From Streptomyces populi (GTDB lineage Bacteria; Actinomycetota; Actinomycetes; Streptomycetales; Streptomycetaceae), in the NCBI RefSeq assembly GCF_002911015.1, contig NZ_KZ626861.1, forward strand, positions 35,369-99,368: a stretch of DNA of 64,000 nucleotides. Direction: 5' to 3'. Each line of letters opens with the position of its first letter. Positions within the stretch are counted from its first letter, which is position 1. Of this stretch, positions 50,812-59,497 are shown in pieces. Position numbers and translations under genes: made by a program. Below the pieces are notes generated by a model. That model worked only from the letters and a program-made list of their open reading frames with translations, ran no database searches and was not told where the DNA came from.

Positions 50812-53238
50812 CTAGTCCCGCGGCAGGCCGAGCAGGCGCTCGGCGACGAGGTTGAGCTGGACCTGGGTGGTGCCGCCCGCGATGGTCAGGCACCGGGAGA
50901 GCAGGAAGCCGTGCACGGCCCGCTCGCCCGGTCCCTCGCACAACGCGCCTTCGGGGCCCAGGAGTTCGAGGGCGAGCTCGGCGACCTTCTGCTGGTGCGC
51001 CGTCTGCACGAGTTTGCGGACGGAGGCGCCCGCGCCCGGTTGCACCCCGGAGACCTGGCGGAGGGTGGTGCGCAGGGTGATGCAGGCCAGGGCGTGCGCC
51101 TCGGCCAGCAGCGCCCCCAGCCGGGGGCCGTCGACGTCGGCCGGTATCAGCGCCTCCAGGCCGGTGTCGAACGTCAACTGGTCGGCCATGTGGACGCGTT
51201 CGTTGCCGAGCGTGTCACGGGCGACCCGCCAGCCGTCGTCGACCCCGCCGACGACCGCGTCCGCGGGTAGCAGCACGTCGTCGAACCAGACCTCGTTGAA
51301 GAGGGAGTCACCGGTGATCTCCCTCAGGGGGCGGATGTCGATCCCGTCCGTGTTCCGCATGTCGACGACGAAGTAGGTGAGCCCCTTGTGCCTGGGCGCG
51401 GCCGGGTTCGTGCGGGCGAGGAGGATCCCGTGGTCGGCCCACCGCGCCGCGCTCGTCCACACCTTCTGTCCGTTGACCCGCCACCGCCCGTCGGCCGTGC
51501 GCTCGGCGCGGGTCCGCAGCGAGGCGAGGTCGGATCCGGCGCCGGGCTCCGAGAAGAGCTGGCACCACAGGAGGTCGCCGCGCAGGGTGGGCAGCAGATA
51601 GCGCTCCAGCTGCCGGCGGGTCCCGTGCGCGACGAGGGACGGCACGACCCAGGCCGCGATCCCCAGATCGCTGATCCGCACCCCGGCCGCCGCCAGCTCC
51701 TGCTGCACGGCGAGCTGCTGGACCGGGCCCGCGCCGAGGCCGTACGGCGGGGGCAGGTGCGGGGCGGCGTACCCGGTGGGCGCCAGCGCCCGGCGGGCGT
51801 CCGCCGGACCGAGCCCGCGCACCCGGTCGATCACCGCACGGGCCTCGGCCCGGTACCCGGACGCCTCCGGCGGCAGTTCCAGGCGCAGTTCCCGCCGGGC
51901 GCCGTCGCGCGCGAGCCGTACGGCCCGCCGCAGGTGTCCGCCCCCGGCCCCGAGCAACTGCCGCGCCACCAGGGCCCGGCGCAGGTACAGATGGGCGTCG
52001 TGCTCCCAGGTGAACCCGATGCCGCCGAGGATCTGGACGCAGTCCTCGGCGCAGGAGAAGGCGGCGTCGAGGGCGGTACCGGCCGCGAGCGCGGCCACCA
52101 GCCCCCTCGTCCCGGGCGGCTCCTGTCCGGCGCGCGCCGCGTCCCAGGTGAGCGCCCTCGCCTGTTCCAGCCGCAGCAGCATGCCGGCGCACAGGTGCTT
52201 GACGCCCTGGAAGTGTCCGATGGGGCGGCCGAACTGCTCGCGGACCCTGGCGTGCGCGGCGGCCGTGTCCAGCGACCAGGCCGCGGTGCCGCAGGCGTCC
52301 GCGGCGAGGACGACGGCCGCGAGGTCCCGGACCAGGGACGGTCCGACCGCGAGGACCCGGTCGGCGGGGACGCTCAGGCCCCGGGCCCGGACCTCGGCGG
52401 TCGCCCGGGTCGGATCGGCGCTCCCGTGCGGCCGGACGGCCAGGCCGGCGGCGTCCACCACCAGCCAGAGGACCCGCCCGCCGGACGCGGCCTCCGCGCC
52501 GGTGTCGCACCCGGGCACGGGACCCGGGCCGGTGTCGCACCCGGGCACGGGACCCGCGCCGGTGTCGCGCCCGGGCACCGGGCCCGGGCCGAGGACGTGC
52601 CCGGACACCGGCCCCCCGTCGGCGGCGCGCCCGGAGGGCCGGCCTGCGCCGGGAGGGCGCTCCGGCCCCGGGTCCCCGTCGAGTTCGCCGTCGGACGCGG
52701 CCCTCTCGTCGCACCTCGCCGCCAGCACGAGCACGTCCGCGTCGCCGCCGGACAGCACCGGCGGCGCCGTCCCGTCGAGCACGTATCCGCCGTCCACCGC
52801 CCGGGCCGTCAGGGTCCCGGTGCCGAACGCGACGGCGCCGATGCGCTCCCCGCACCCCAGCGCCCGTACGAGACCGGCACGACCCGGCATCCGTGCGGGA
52901 CCGACGGTCCCGTCCCGTTCGCCCGGCCCGCCCGCGAGTTCCGCCGCCAGCACCGCCGACGCCAGGGCGTTCGCCACGAACGGGCCCGGCAGCGCGGCCC
53001 GCGCGGCCTCCTCCACCACGACGGCGAGATCGACGAGGTCGCCGCCGCCCCCGCCGCAGGCCTCGGGGAGGTGCACGGCGAGGAGTCCCTGCGCGGCGAG
53101 CGCGTCCCAGAACGGAGGCCTGCCGCCGCTCGGGGCGTCCAGGAGTTTGCGGACCTCCTCGGGCGGCACGGCGCGGGCGATCCAGCCGCGCACGGCCTCG
53201 GCCAGCTCGCGTTGCTCCGGCGTGACCGCGATACCCAT
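50812..53238 (-). CDS. Fused double-domain acyl-CoA dehydrogenase (FadE34/ChsE3-like)
   Basis: An 808-residue fusion of two acyl-CoA dehydrogenase modules (about 1-440 and 445-808). Module 1 shows [23 protein letters not shown] and the helical [20 protein letters not shown]; module 2 shows [22 protein letters not shown] and [21 protein letters not shown]. In steroid-degrading mycobacteria two unequal subunits pair to make one active site; FadE34/ChsE3 is a natural fusion acting on side-chain CoA esters, and this is the same arrangement. The GGTTQ segment lacks the usual Glu of YEGT(S/N)E, as in the non-catalytic half. Module 1 has a 30-base tandem-repeat insertion. KstR-like site B lies 45 bases upstream. 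Confidence 0.9.
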   Translation of the reverse strand: MGIAVTPEQRELAEAVRGWIARAVPPEEVRKLLDAPSGGRPPFWDALAAQGLLAVHLPEACGGGGGDLVDLAVVVEEAARAALPGPFVANALASAVLAAELAGGPGERDGTVGPARMPGRAGLVRALGCGERIGAVAFGTGTLTARAVDGGYVLDGTAPPVLSGGDADVLVLAARCDERAASDGELDGDPGPERPPGAGRPSGRAADGGPVSGHVLGPGPVPGRDTGAGPVPGCDTGPGPVPGCDTGAEAASGGRVLWLVVDAAGLAVRPHGSADPTRATAEVRARGLSVPADRVLAVGPSLVRDLAAVVLAADACGTAAWSLDTAAAHARVREQFGRPIGHFQGVKHLCAGMLLRLEQARALTWDAARAGQEPPGTRGLVAALAAGTALDAAFSCAEDCVQILGGIGFTWEHDAHLYLRRALVARQLLGAGGGHLRRAVRLARDGARRELRLELPPEASGYRAEARAVIDRVRGLGPADARRALAPTGYAAPHLPPPYGLGAGPVQQLAVQQELAAAGVRISDLGIAAWVVPSLVAHGTRRQLERYLLPTLRGDLLWCQLFSEPGAGSDLASLRTRAERTADGRWRVNGQKVWTSAARWADHGILLARTNPAAPRHKGLTYFVVDMRNTDGIDIRPLREITGDSLFNEVWFDDVLLPADAVVGGVDDGWRVARDTLGNERVHMADQLTFDTGLEALIPADVDGPRLGALLAEAHALACITLRTTLRQVSGVQPGAGASVRKLVQTAHQQKVAELALELLGPEGALCEGPGERAVHGFLLSRCLTIAGGTTQVQLNLVAERLLGLPRD
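52501..52590 (-). repeat. Three tandem 30-base repeats inside the first acyl-CoA dehydrogenase module
   Basis: Copies at 52501-52530, 52531-52560 and 52561-52590 start GGTGTCGCACCCGGGCAC or a near match. They encode Gly/Pro-rich GPVPG-CDTG units inserted in the middle domain between beta strands, in frame. Confidence 0.85.
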
Positions 53239-53281
53239 GCCTGCCTCCCCAGAGGACCGAGGTGCGTGGATCCGCGCCAGA

Positions 53282-53296
53282 CTAGAACACGTTTCA
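53282..53296 (-). promoter_or_regulatory. KstR-like operator upstream of the acyl-CoA dehydrogenase-thiolase operon (site B)
   Basis: CTAGAACACGTTTCA fits TNNAACNNGTTNNA and differs from site A only at the centre and one flank base. It lies 45 bases before the dehydrogenase start. Confidence 0.65.
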
Positions 53297-53297
53297 T

Positions 53298-53314
53298 TCT
53301 GACGGTAGGTCAGA
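53298..53314. promoter_or_regulatory. CTGAC/GTCAG palindrome (copy 2)
   Basis: TCTGAC-GGTAG-GTCAGA is a perfect 6-base-arm palindrome with a 5-base spacer, starting one base after KstR-like site B. The same pattern is found at 35463-35479 and 57969-57985. Confidence 0.55.
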
Positions 53315-53528
53315 TCCTCATGGATCGGTCAAGAATTCGTTAGTACGCCGAAGCATCGGAATAGTTGCCCAGGCGCACCGGGTTCCCCCTGCACGTACCC
53401 ACGCGGATCACCCGACCGACGTCCCCGTGTCCCCAGGACCCCGACCACCGTCCCCGCATCCGCACGGACCACCCCACCCCCCTCTCTCTCCCGAGAGCCC
53501 CGTTCCCTACGGCCTGGAGGCCCCCGCA

Positions 53529-55049
53529 ATGACGCACACGACGACCGGCTCCGCCGCGCGGAGGCCGGGCGGCGCGACCGTGCCGGTGCTCGCCTTCGCG
53601 GGCATCGTTGTCGCGGTCATGCAGACCCTGCTCGTCCCGGTCATCAAGGACCTGCCGGCGCTGCTGGACACCGCGCCCAGCAACGCCACCTGGGTCCTGA
53701 CCTCGACCCTGCTCTCGGGCGCCGTGGCCACTCCGATCATGGGCCGCCTCGGCGACCTCTACGGCAAGCGGCGCATGCTGCTCGCCAGCCTGTCCGTGAT
53801 GGTGGCCGGCGCCCTGGTCAGCGCGTTGAGCAGCACCCTGCTGCCGATGATCGTCGGCCGTACCCTCCAGGGCTTCGCGATGGGCGCGATCCCGCTGGGC
53901 ATCGGCCTGATGCGCGACATGCTGCCCCGCGAGAAGCTCGCCTCCGCGATGGCCCTGATGAGCTCCTCGATCGGCGTCGGCGGCGGCCTCGCGCTGCCCG
54001 CCGCGGCCCTCGTCGCGCAGCACGCCGACTGGCACGCCCTCTTCTACGGCGCCGCAGGCCTCGGCGTCCTCTCGATCGCCCTCACCCTCCTCGTCGTGCC
54101 GGAGTCCCCGGTGCGCGCCGAGGGCACCTTCGACGTGCTGGGCGCGGTGGGCCTGTCCACCGGGCTCGTGCTCTTCCTGCTGCCGATCACCAAGGGCAGC
54201 GACTGGGGCTGGACCGACCCCACCACCCTCGGCCTGTTCGGCGCCTCGGCCGTCGTGCTCCTGCTGTGGGGCGCGATGGAGCTGCGGCTGAAGGCCCCGC
54301 TGGTCGACCTGCGCACCACGGCCCGCCCCGCGGTCCTCTTCACCAACCTCGCCTCGATCATGGTCGGCGTCTCCTTCTACGTCGTCTCGCTGGTCCTGCC
54401 GCAGCTGCTCCAGCTGCCGACGTCCACCGGCTACGGCCTCGGCCAGTCGATGGTGCGGGCGGGCCTGATCGTGGCCCCGCTCGGCCTGACGATGATGCTC
54501 ACCGCACCCGTGTACGCCCGGCTGTCGGCGAAGTACGGCCCGAAGGTCACCCTGATCATCGGCATGGTGATCATCGGGATCGGCTACGGCGCCGGTCTCG
54601 GCCTGATGAGCGCCGCCTGGCAGTCGCTGGTCATCGCGGTCATCCTGGGCGCGGGCATCGGCCTCGCCTACTCCTCGCTCCCCGCTCTGATCGTCGGCTC
54701 CGTCCCGGCCTCGGAGACGGGCGCGGCCAACGGTCTGAACACCCTGATGCGGTCCATCGGCACGTCGGTCTCGAGCGCCGTCATCGGCATGGTGCTCGCC
54801 AACACGGCCCACCACGTCGGCGGGGTCGCGATCCCGACGATGCACGGCTTCCGGGTGTCGTTCGTGATCGCCACGGGCGCCGTCGCGGCCGGTCTGCTCA
54901 TGGCGTTCCTCCTCCCGGGCCGCCGCCCCGCCACCAAGCCCTCGCTGGTGGCCAGCAGCGAGGAGGACGCGGCGCGGGCACGCACGGGCGACGCCCCTGC
55001 CGCCCCCGCCCCGTCGCCGCGGGGCGAGAACGCCGACGTCACGGCCTGA
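53529..55049 (+). CDS. DHA2-family (EmrB/QacA) MFS transporter
   Basis: A 506-residue 14-helix drug:proton antiporter-like protein. Motif A GRLGDLYGKRRML lies in the loop between helices 2 and 3; helix 4-5 motifs GRTLQGFAMGAIPLGIGLMRD and SSSIGVGGGLALPAAA follow. A 40-residue Ala/Arg/Asp-rich tail ends it. Substrate unknown. The ATG is preceded by GGAGG. It is divergent from the acyl-CoA dehydrogenase operon and could share its operators; a clear terminator follows. Confidence 0.9.
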   Translation: MTHTTTGSAARRPGGATVPVLAFAGIVVAVMQTLLVPVIKDLPALLDTAPSNATWVLTSTLLSGAVATPIMGRLGDLYGKRRMLLASLSVMVAGALVSALSSTLLPMIVGRTLQGFAMGAIPLGIGLMRDMLPREKLASAMALMSSSIGVGGGLALPAAALVAQHADWHALFYGAAGLGVLSIALTLLVVPESPVRAEGTFDVLGAVGLSTGLVLFLLPITKGSDWGWTDPTTLGLFGASAVVLLLWGAMELRLKAPLVDLRTTARPAVLFTNLASIMVGVSFYVVSLVLPQLLQLPTSTGYGLGQSMVRAGLIVAPLGLTMMLTAPVYARLSAKYGPKVTLIIGMVIIGIGYGAGLGLMSAAWQSLVIAVILGAGIGLAYSSLPALIVGSVPASETGAANGLNTLMRSIGTSVSSAVIGMVLANTAHHVGGVAIPTMHGFRVSFVIATGAVAAGLLMAFLLPGRRPATKPSLVASSEEDAARARTGDAPAAPAPSPRGENADVTA

Positions 55050-55092
55050 CACCCGCGCCCGCGGGACCGTCCGCCCCGGAGTGATCATCGCC

Positions 55093-55118
55093 ACCCCCGC
55101 CGCCCGCGCGGCGGGGGT
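55093..55118 (+). terminator. Intrinsic terminator after the MFS gene
   Basis: ACCCCCGCCGC pairs with GCGGCGGGGGT around a CCGC loop and is followed by TTGG, 44 bases after the stop. Confidence 0.75.
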
Positions 55119-55171
55119 TTGGTGCACGATGCTCGGCGTACCCGTTGTCCGTCCCGTCGGAGGAGACCCCC

Positions 55172-55822
55172 ATGCCCGCGGCACCCAAGCCCGAGATCCT
55201 CGCCGCCTTCGAGGCCGCCAAGGGGTTCATGCCGAGCGGCGAGGGACTCGCCCTCCACGAGGCCGCCGTCGAGGCCGGACGGCTCGGGCTGCCGCTCCTG
55301 GAGGTCGGCACCTACTGCGGCCGTTCCACGATCCTGCTCGCCGACGCCGCCCGCGAGGCAGGGGTGACCGCCATCACGGTCGACCACCACCGCGGCAGCG
55401 AGGAGCAGCAGCCGGGCTGGGAGTACCACGACCCGTCCACGGTCGACCCGGAGATCGGTCTGATGGACACGCTCCCCACCTTCCGCCGCACCCTGCACCG
55501 GGCGGGCCTGGAGGAGCACGTGGTCGCGCTGGTCGGCCGTTCGCCGCAGATCGCCGCCTTCTGGAACACCCCCCTCGGCCTCGTCTTCATCGACGGCGGC
55601 CACACCGACGAGCACGCGAGCGGCGACTACGAGGGCTGGGCACCGCACGTCGCCGAGGGCGGCCTGCTCGTCATCCACGACGTGTTCCCGGACCCCGTCG
55701 ACGAGTTCACCGGCCAGGCCCCCTACCGCGTCTGGCTCCGGGCCCTGGAATCGGGCGCGTTCACCGAGACCGCGGTGAACGGCTCGCTGCGCGTCCTGCG
55801 GCGCACCGGACCGGGGATCTGA
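55172..55822 (+). CDS. Class I SAM-dependent methyltransferase
   Basis: A 216-residue Rossmann methyltransferase. The SAM loop LLEVGTYCGRSTILLADAA (about 44-62) is followed by VDHHRGSEEQQPGWEYH, an unusual His-rich stretch, and LVFIDGGHTDEHASGDYEGW, where acidic residues and His could bind a metal, as in macrocin/caffeoyl-type O-methyltransferases. The substrate is unknown. The ATG at 55172 has GGAGGAG upstream and is used because an in-frame ATG-like start nine codons earlier lacks one. Confidence 0.82.
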   Translation: MPAAPKPEILAAFEAAKGFMPSGEGLALHEAAVEAGRLGLPLLEVGTYCGRSTILLADAAREAGVTAITVDHHRGSEEQQPGWEYHDPSTVDPEIGLMDTLPTFRRTLHRAGLEEHVVALVGRSPQIAAFWNTPLGLVFIDGGHTDEHASGDYEGWAPHVAEGGLLVIHDVFPDPVDEFTGQAPYRVWLRALESGAFTETAVNGSLRVLRRTGPGI

Positions 55823-55939
55823 GCGCCCGGCGGACCGGCCGCGGCACGCGCCCCCCGTCCGGGACACGGCCGGACCCGCGTCCCCCGGCCGGACGCCCGG
55901 CCTTCCGCGGGGGCGCCCGTGGAACGTCCGGACAACCCG

Positions 55940-55945
55940 TATGGT
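55940..55945 (+). promoter_or_regulatory. Candidate -10 element of leaderless amidase gene
   Basis: TATGGT lies 7 bases before the GTG at 55953 with no ribosome site. Confidence 0.45.
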
Positions 55946-55952
55946 GGCTGAC

Positions 55953-56927
55953 GTGTCGTACGTAGGCCCAGACTTCGATCCGCCCCAGCCCCGCCGTTCC
56001 CGGCGTGGACCGCTCACCGTCGCGCTCACCGCGCTCGTGCCCGGCGCACTGGCAGGCTGGCTGGCCTGGCAGGCCGTGGGGGACGACTCGGGGGGCGGGT
56101 CCGACCGGGCCGTTCCCGCGTCCTCGTCCTCCTCGCCCGGCTCCGCCGGCCCCTCCTCTTCCTCCTCCCGTCCGTCCGCCTCGGCGACGGACGACTCCAA
56201 GGCGGACACGCCGTCGGCCCCGGCGTCCTCCTCGTCGAAGCCCGCCGCCTCCGGCTCCCTCAAGGGCAAGGTCGTCGTCATCGACCCCGGGCACAACCCG
56301 AGCAACTTCCGGCACTCGTCCGAGATCAACCACAAGGTGAACATCGGAACGAACTGGAAGGAGTGCGACACGACCGGCACGTCGACCAACGCGGGTTACA
56401 CGGAAGCCCGGTTCACCCTCGACGTCGCGCACCGGATGCGGGCCATCCTGGAGAAGCAGGGCGCCACGGTGAAGTTGACCCAGGACGGCGACCGTTCCTT
56501 CGGGCCCTGCGTCGACGAGCGGGCCCGCATCGGCAACGCGGCGCACGCGGACGCGGTCGTCTCCCTCCACGCCGACGGATCGGCCTCCGGCAACCGCGGC
56601 TTCCACGTGATCCTCCCGGCGTCGGTGCACGCGGGCGCCGCCGACACCCGCCCGATCGTCGCCGCCTCCCGCGACCTGGGCGAGCACATCGCGGGCCTGT
56701 TCGTCCGCGAGACGGGCAGCGCCCCCTCCAACTACGTCGGTGACGGCACCGGACTGGTGGTCCGTGAGGACCTCGGCGGTCTCAATCTGTCAACGGTTCC
56801 CAAGGTGTTCATCGAGTGCGGCAACATGCGCGATACGAAGGACGCTGCGCTGCTCACCAGTGGCGCTTGGCGGGAGAAGGCGGCACGGGGGATCTCTGAA
56901 GGAATCGTTGGTTTCCTGCACGGGTAG
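55953..56927 (+). CDS. N-acetylmuramoyl-L-alanine amidase (amidase_3)
   Basis: A 324-residue cell-wall hydrolase. The start at GTG 55953 (MSYVGPDFDPPQPRR) follows a -10-like TATGGT; an in-frame ATG four codons upstream exists. One N-terminal membrane helix (LTVALTALVPGALAGWLAWQAV) is followed by a ~55-residue Ser/Ala linker, then amidase_3: zinc His in VVIDPGHNP, Glu in GYTEARFTLDVA, His in VVSLHADGSA, and catalytic Glu in KVFIECGNM. It cleaves the bond between muramic acid and the stem peptide. Confidence 0.92.
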   Translation: MSYVGPDFDPPQPRRSRRGPLTVALTALVPGALAGWLAWQAVGDDSGGGSDRAVPASSSSSPGSAGPSSSSSRPSASATDDSKADTPSAPASSSSKPAASGSLKGKVVVIDPGHNPSNFRHSSEINHKVNIGTNWKECDTTGTSTNAGYTEARFTLDVAHRMRAILEKQGATVKLTQDGDRSFGPCVDERARIGNAAHADAVVSLHADGSASGNRGFHVILPASVHAGAADTRPIVAASRDLGEHIAGLFVRETGSAPSNYVGDGTGLVVREDLGGLNLSTVPKVFIECGNMRDTKDAALLTSGAWREKAARGISEGIVGFLHG

Positions 56928-57099
56928 TGATCTACGGACTCAACCCGGCGGACACCCTGATCGTCCGGGCGATAGGGTCGTCCGTACGATAAAGGGCCAC
57001 CCCCGAGCTTCACACCGGGTCCCGACGACGGCACCATGTCGGCGACACGGTGTACAGCGATGCCTCACCGACGACGAGACGACTGACGAAGGACCTGAA

Positions 57100-57891
57100 G
57101 TGAATATCCGCTCCCTCACTCGAGGCGACGGCGTGGTGATCGGAGCAGCGGTGTTGCTGTTCATCGCGTCGTTCCTGCACCCCTACTCCGTTTCCGGGTT
57201 CACCTACGACGCGAACGCCTGGGACAGCCTCGGCGAAGGCATGGGCATCTACATGGGCGGGGTCATCGGCGCCGCCCTGATCGTCGTCAACCGCTGCCTG
57301 CCGCAGCCGCGCAAGGTCCTCGGGCTCGACCTGGGCGCGATCGGCGTGGCCTTCACGGTGCTGGTCGCCTGGGTCATGTTCTGGACCATCGTGGACACCC
57401 CGGACCGGATGGACGCCGCCGCGGGTATCATCCTCGGCTTCATCGCGGCCCTGGTCCTGGCCGGCGCGGCCGTCGCGACCCCGCTCGTCCCCGCCCTGCA
57501 GACGGCCCTCGTCGGCGCCCCGACCCCGGTCGCCCCGGCGCCCTACGGCGGTCAGCCGCAGGGTGGTTACGGGTACCCGGGCGCCTCGCAGCCCGGCCAG
57601 CAGCCCTTCGGCGGACAGCCCTCGGGGCCCGCGCCGTCGTTCGGCGGCCAGCCGAGCCAGCCGTCGCAGCCCCAGACGCAGACGCCGGCCCAGGACTTCT
57701 CGCCGTTCTGGTTCGCCGTTCCGGTCGCGCGGCCGCTCTTCTCGGAGGACGGCGCGCAGACGCCGATCGCCGAACTGGCGCCGGGCACCTGGTACCTGGC
57801 CGTCGAGCAGCGCGGCGCGACCCTGGTGGCGCAGACGCAGGACGGCCGTCGTGGCGTGCTCCAGGACACCTCGGGGATCCAGCGCGGCTGA
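57100..57891 (+). CDS. DUF5336-type membrane protein with proline/glutamine-rich linker
   Basis: A 263-residue protein. Four hydrophobic segments (about 10-28, 45-60, 75-95, 103-125) are followed by a Pro/Gly/Gln/Tyr linker (APYGGQPQGGYGYPGASQ) and a C-terminal domain of ~60 residues, DFSPFWFAVPVARPLF then TWYLAVEQRGATLVAQTQDGRRGVLQD, which looks like a small beta domain. The family is known in actinobacteria without firm function. GTG start with GAAGGA upstream. Monocistronic. Confidence 0.75.
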   Translation: MNIRSLTRGDGVVIGAAVLLFIASFLHPYSVSGFTYDANAWDSLGEGMGIYMGGVIGAALIVVNRCLPQPRKVLGLDLGAIGVAFTVLVAWVMFWTIVDTPDRMDAAAGIILGFIAALVLAGAAVATPLVPALQTALVGAPTPVAPAPYGGQPQGGYGYPGASQPGQQPFGGQPSGPAPSFGGQPSQPSQPQTQTPAQDFSPFWFAVPVARPLFSEDGAQTPIAELAPGTWYLAVEQRGATLVAQTQDGRRGVLQDTSGIQRG

Positions 57892-57968
57892 CCCGTCCAT
57901 CGTCCTCGCTCCGGCCCCTCGCCCTTTCCGGCGGGGGGCCGTTGTCGTACAGTCGCAGCACGCCAAGA

Positions 57969-57985
57969 ACTGACGGAGCGTCAGA
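57969..57985 (+). promoter_or_regulatory. CTGAC/GTCAG palindrome (copy 3)
   Basis: ACTGAC-GGAGC-GTCAGA lies 20 bases before the ATG of the F420-dependent oxidoreductase gene. Arms and spacing equal those at 35463-35479 and 53298-53314. Confidence 0.55.
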
Positions 57986-58005
57986 ATCCTTTCCCTGGAG
58001 GCGCC

Positions 58006-59016
58006 ATGCGGCTCGGTCTCGCGCTCGGGTACTGGGGGCGCGGCCCCTCGGCGGACCACGTACCGCTCGCCGTCGAGGCGGAGCGGCTCGGCTACGACTC
58101 GGTGTGGACCGCGGAGTCCTGGGGGTCGGACGCGTTCACCCCGCTCACCTGGATCGCCGCGCGGACCAGCCGCATCCGGCTCGGCACGGCCGTCGCGCAG
58201 ATGGCCGCCCGCTCCCCCACCACCACCGCGATGCACGCGCTCACCCTCGACCACCTGTCGGGCGGGCGCGTGATGCTCGGCCTCGGCCTGTCGGGGCCGC
58301 AGGTCGTCGAGGGCTGGTACGGAAGGCCGTTCCCGAGATCGCCGCTGACCGCGACCCGGGAGTACGTCGACGTCGTGCGCCAGGTCCTCAGGCGCGAGGG
58401 GCCGGTCGAACTGGACGGGCGCTTCCACTCCCACCCCTACCGGGGCGCCGACGGCACGGGACTCGGCAAGGCGCTCAAGCCGATCACGCATCCGCTGCGG
58501 GCCGGGCTGCCGGTCCTGCTCGGCGCCGAGGGGCCGAAGAACATCGCGCAGACGACCCGGATCGCGGACGGCTGGCTACCGCTGTACTGGTCGCCGACGC
58601 GTCCCCAGGCCTACGAGGCCTCGCTCACCGATCTGCCCGAGGGCTTCCTCGTGGCGCCGATGGCCCGCGCGCACGTCTGTGACGACGTCGCCGAGGGACT
58701 GCTGCCGGTCAAGGCGATGCTCGGCTTCTACATCGGCGGGATGGGGCACGCCGCCCGCAACTTCCACGCCGACCTGATGGCCAGGATGGGCTTCGAGGAG
58801 GAGGCCCGCAGGATCCAGCGGCTGTTCCTGGAAGGGCGCCGGGAAGAGGCCGTACTGGCCGTCCCGGACGCCTTCGCGGACGAGATCTCGCTCGTCGGAC
58901 CACGTGAACGCATCGCCGAGCGGCTGGAGTCGTGGCGCAAGGGCCCCGTCACCGACCTGCTGGTCCTGTCCCCGGACCCCCACACCCTGCGCGTGCTGGC
59001 CGAGTTGAACTCCTGA
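58006..59016 (+). CDS. LLM-class F420-dependent oxidoreductase
   Basis: A 336-residue TIM-barrel enzyme of the luciferase-like monooxygenase superfamily. Family marks: MRLGLALGYWG, AERLGYDSVWTAESWGSDAFTPLTW, RLGTAVAQMAARSPTTTAM and LTLDHLSGGRVMLGLGLSGPQV; the middle GYYGRPF-like WYGRPFPRSP and VPVLLGAEGPKNIAQTTRIADGWLP. It uses reduced deazaflavin. Substrate unknown, but the promoter carries the same palindrome as two fatty-acid/steroid-type operons. GGAGG lies 7 bases before the ATG. Confidence 0.9.
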   Translation: MRLGLALGYWGRGPSADHVPLAVEAERLGYDSVWTAESWGSDAFTPLTWIAARTSRIRLGTAVAQMAARSPTTTAMHALTLDHLSGGRVMLGLGLSGPQVVEGWYGRPFPRSPLTATREYVDVVRQVLRREGPVELDGRFHSHPYRGADGTGLGKALKPITHPLRAGLPVLLGAEGPKNIAQTTRIADGWLPLYWSPTRPQAYEASLTDLPEGFLVAPMARAHVCDDVAEGLLPVKAMLGFYIGGMGHAARNFHADLMARMGFEEEARRIQRLFLEGRREEAVLAVPDAFADEISLVGPRERIAERLESWRKGPVTDLLVLSPDPHTLRVLAELNS

Positions 59017-59029
59017 GGCGCGCGGGACC

Positions 59030-59070
59030 GGTCCGGCGGCCGGACCGCCCGGCGGGAACCGGCCGGGTTT
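59030..59070 (+). terminator. Probable terminator after the F420 oxidoreductase gene
   Basis: GGTCCGGC pairs with GCCGGACC (59030-59037, 59039-59046), then a GCCCGGC...GGCCGGG stem ends in TTT. Confidence 0.45.
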
Positions 59071-59100
59071 CATCCGGGGCCGACGGGCAACCCGCTGGAC

Positions 59101-59394
59101 ATGTCCCCTAGATATCGCAACGGTTCGAATCAGGCGGGGACGGTCATCGCGATCGTCGCGGACGTCATGGCCGTCATCCTCGGTCTCTGGATCCTGATGT
59201 ATCTGCTCGACGCCAACCGTGGCAACGACCTCGTGCAGTTCATCCACAGCACCGCGGCCTGGCTGGCCGGCTGGTCGCGCGACCTGTTCACCTTCGACAA
59301 GGAGTGGGCGCGCGTCGTCGCGGGCTACGGTCTCGCCGCCGTCGTCTACCTGTTCATCGGCCACGCGGTGGCCAACCGCGTCCACCGCCACTGA
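59101..59394 (+). CDS. Small membrane protein with two helices
   Basis: A 97-residue protein. Two hydrophobic segments, GTVIAIVADVMAVILGLWILMYLLD (about 13-37) and VVAGYGLAAVVYLFIGHAVA (about 70-92), flank an amphipathic middle (STAAWLAGWSRDLFTFDKEW). No motif is recognised. Codon usage is typical. A clear ribosome site is not seen, so the ATG is a tentative start. Confidence 0.7.
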   Translation: MSPRYRNGSNQAGTVIAIVADVMAVILGLWILMYLLDANRGNDLVQFIHSTAAWLAGWSRDLFTFDKEWARVVAGYGLAAVVYLFIGHAVANRVHRH

Positions 59395-59497
59395 CCGGCA
59401 CCGGCGGCCGGGAGCACCCGAAGCGCCGGAAGAGTTCGGAGAGTTCAGAGAGTTCGAAGTGTCCGGACGGCCTGGCGGACCAGGACCGTCCGGACCT

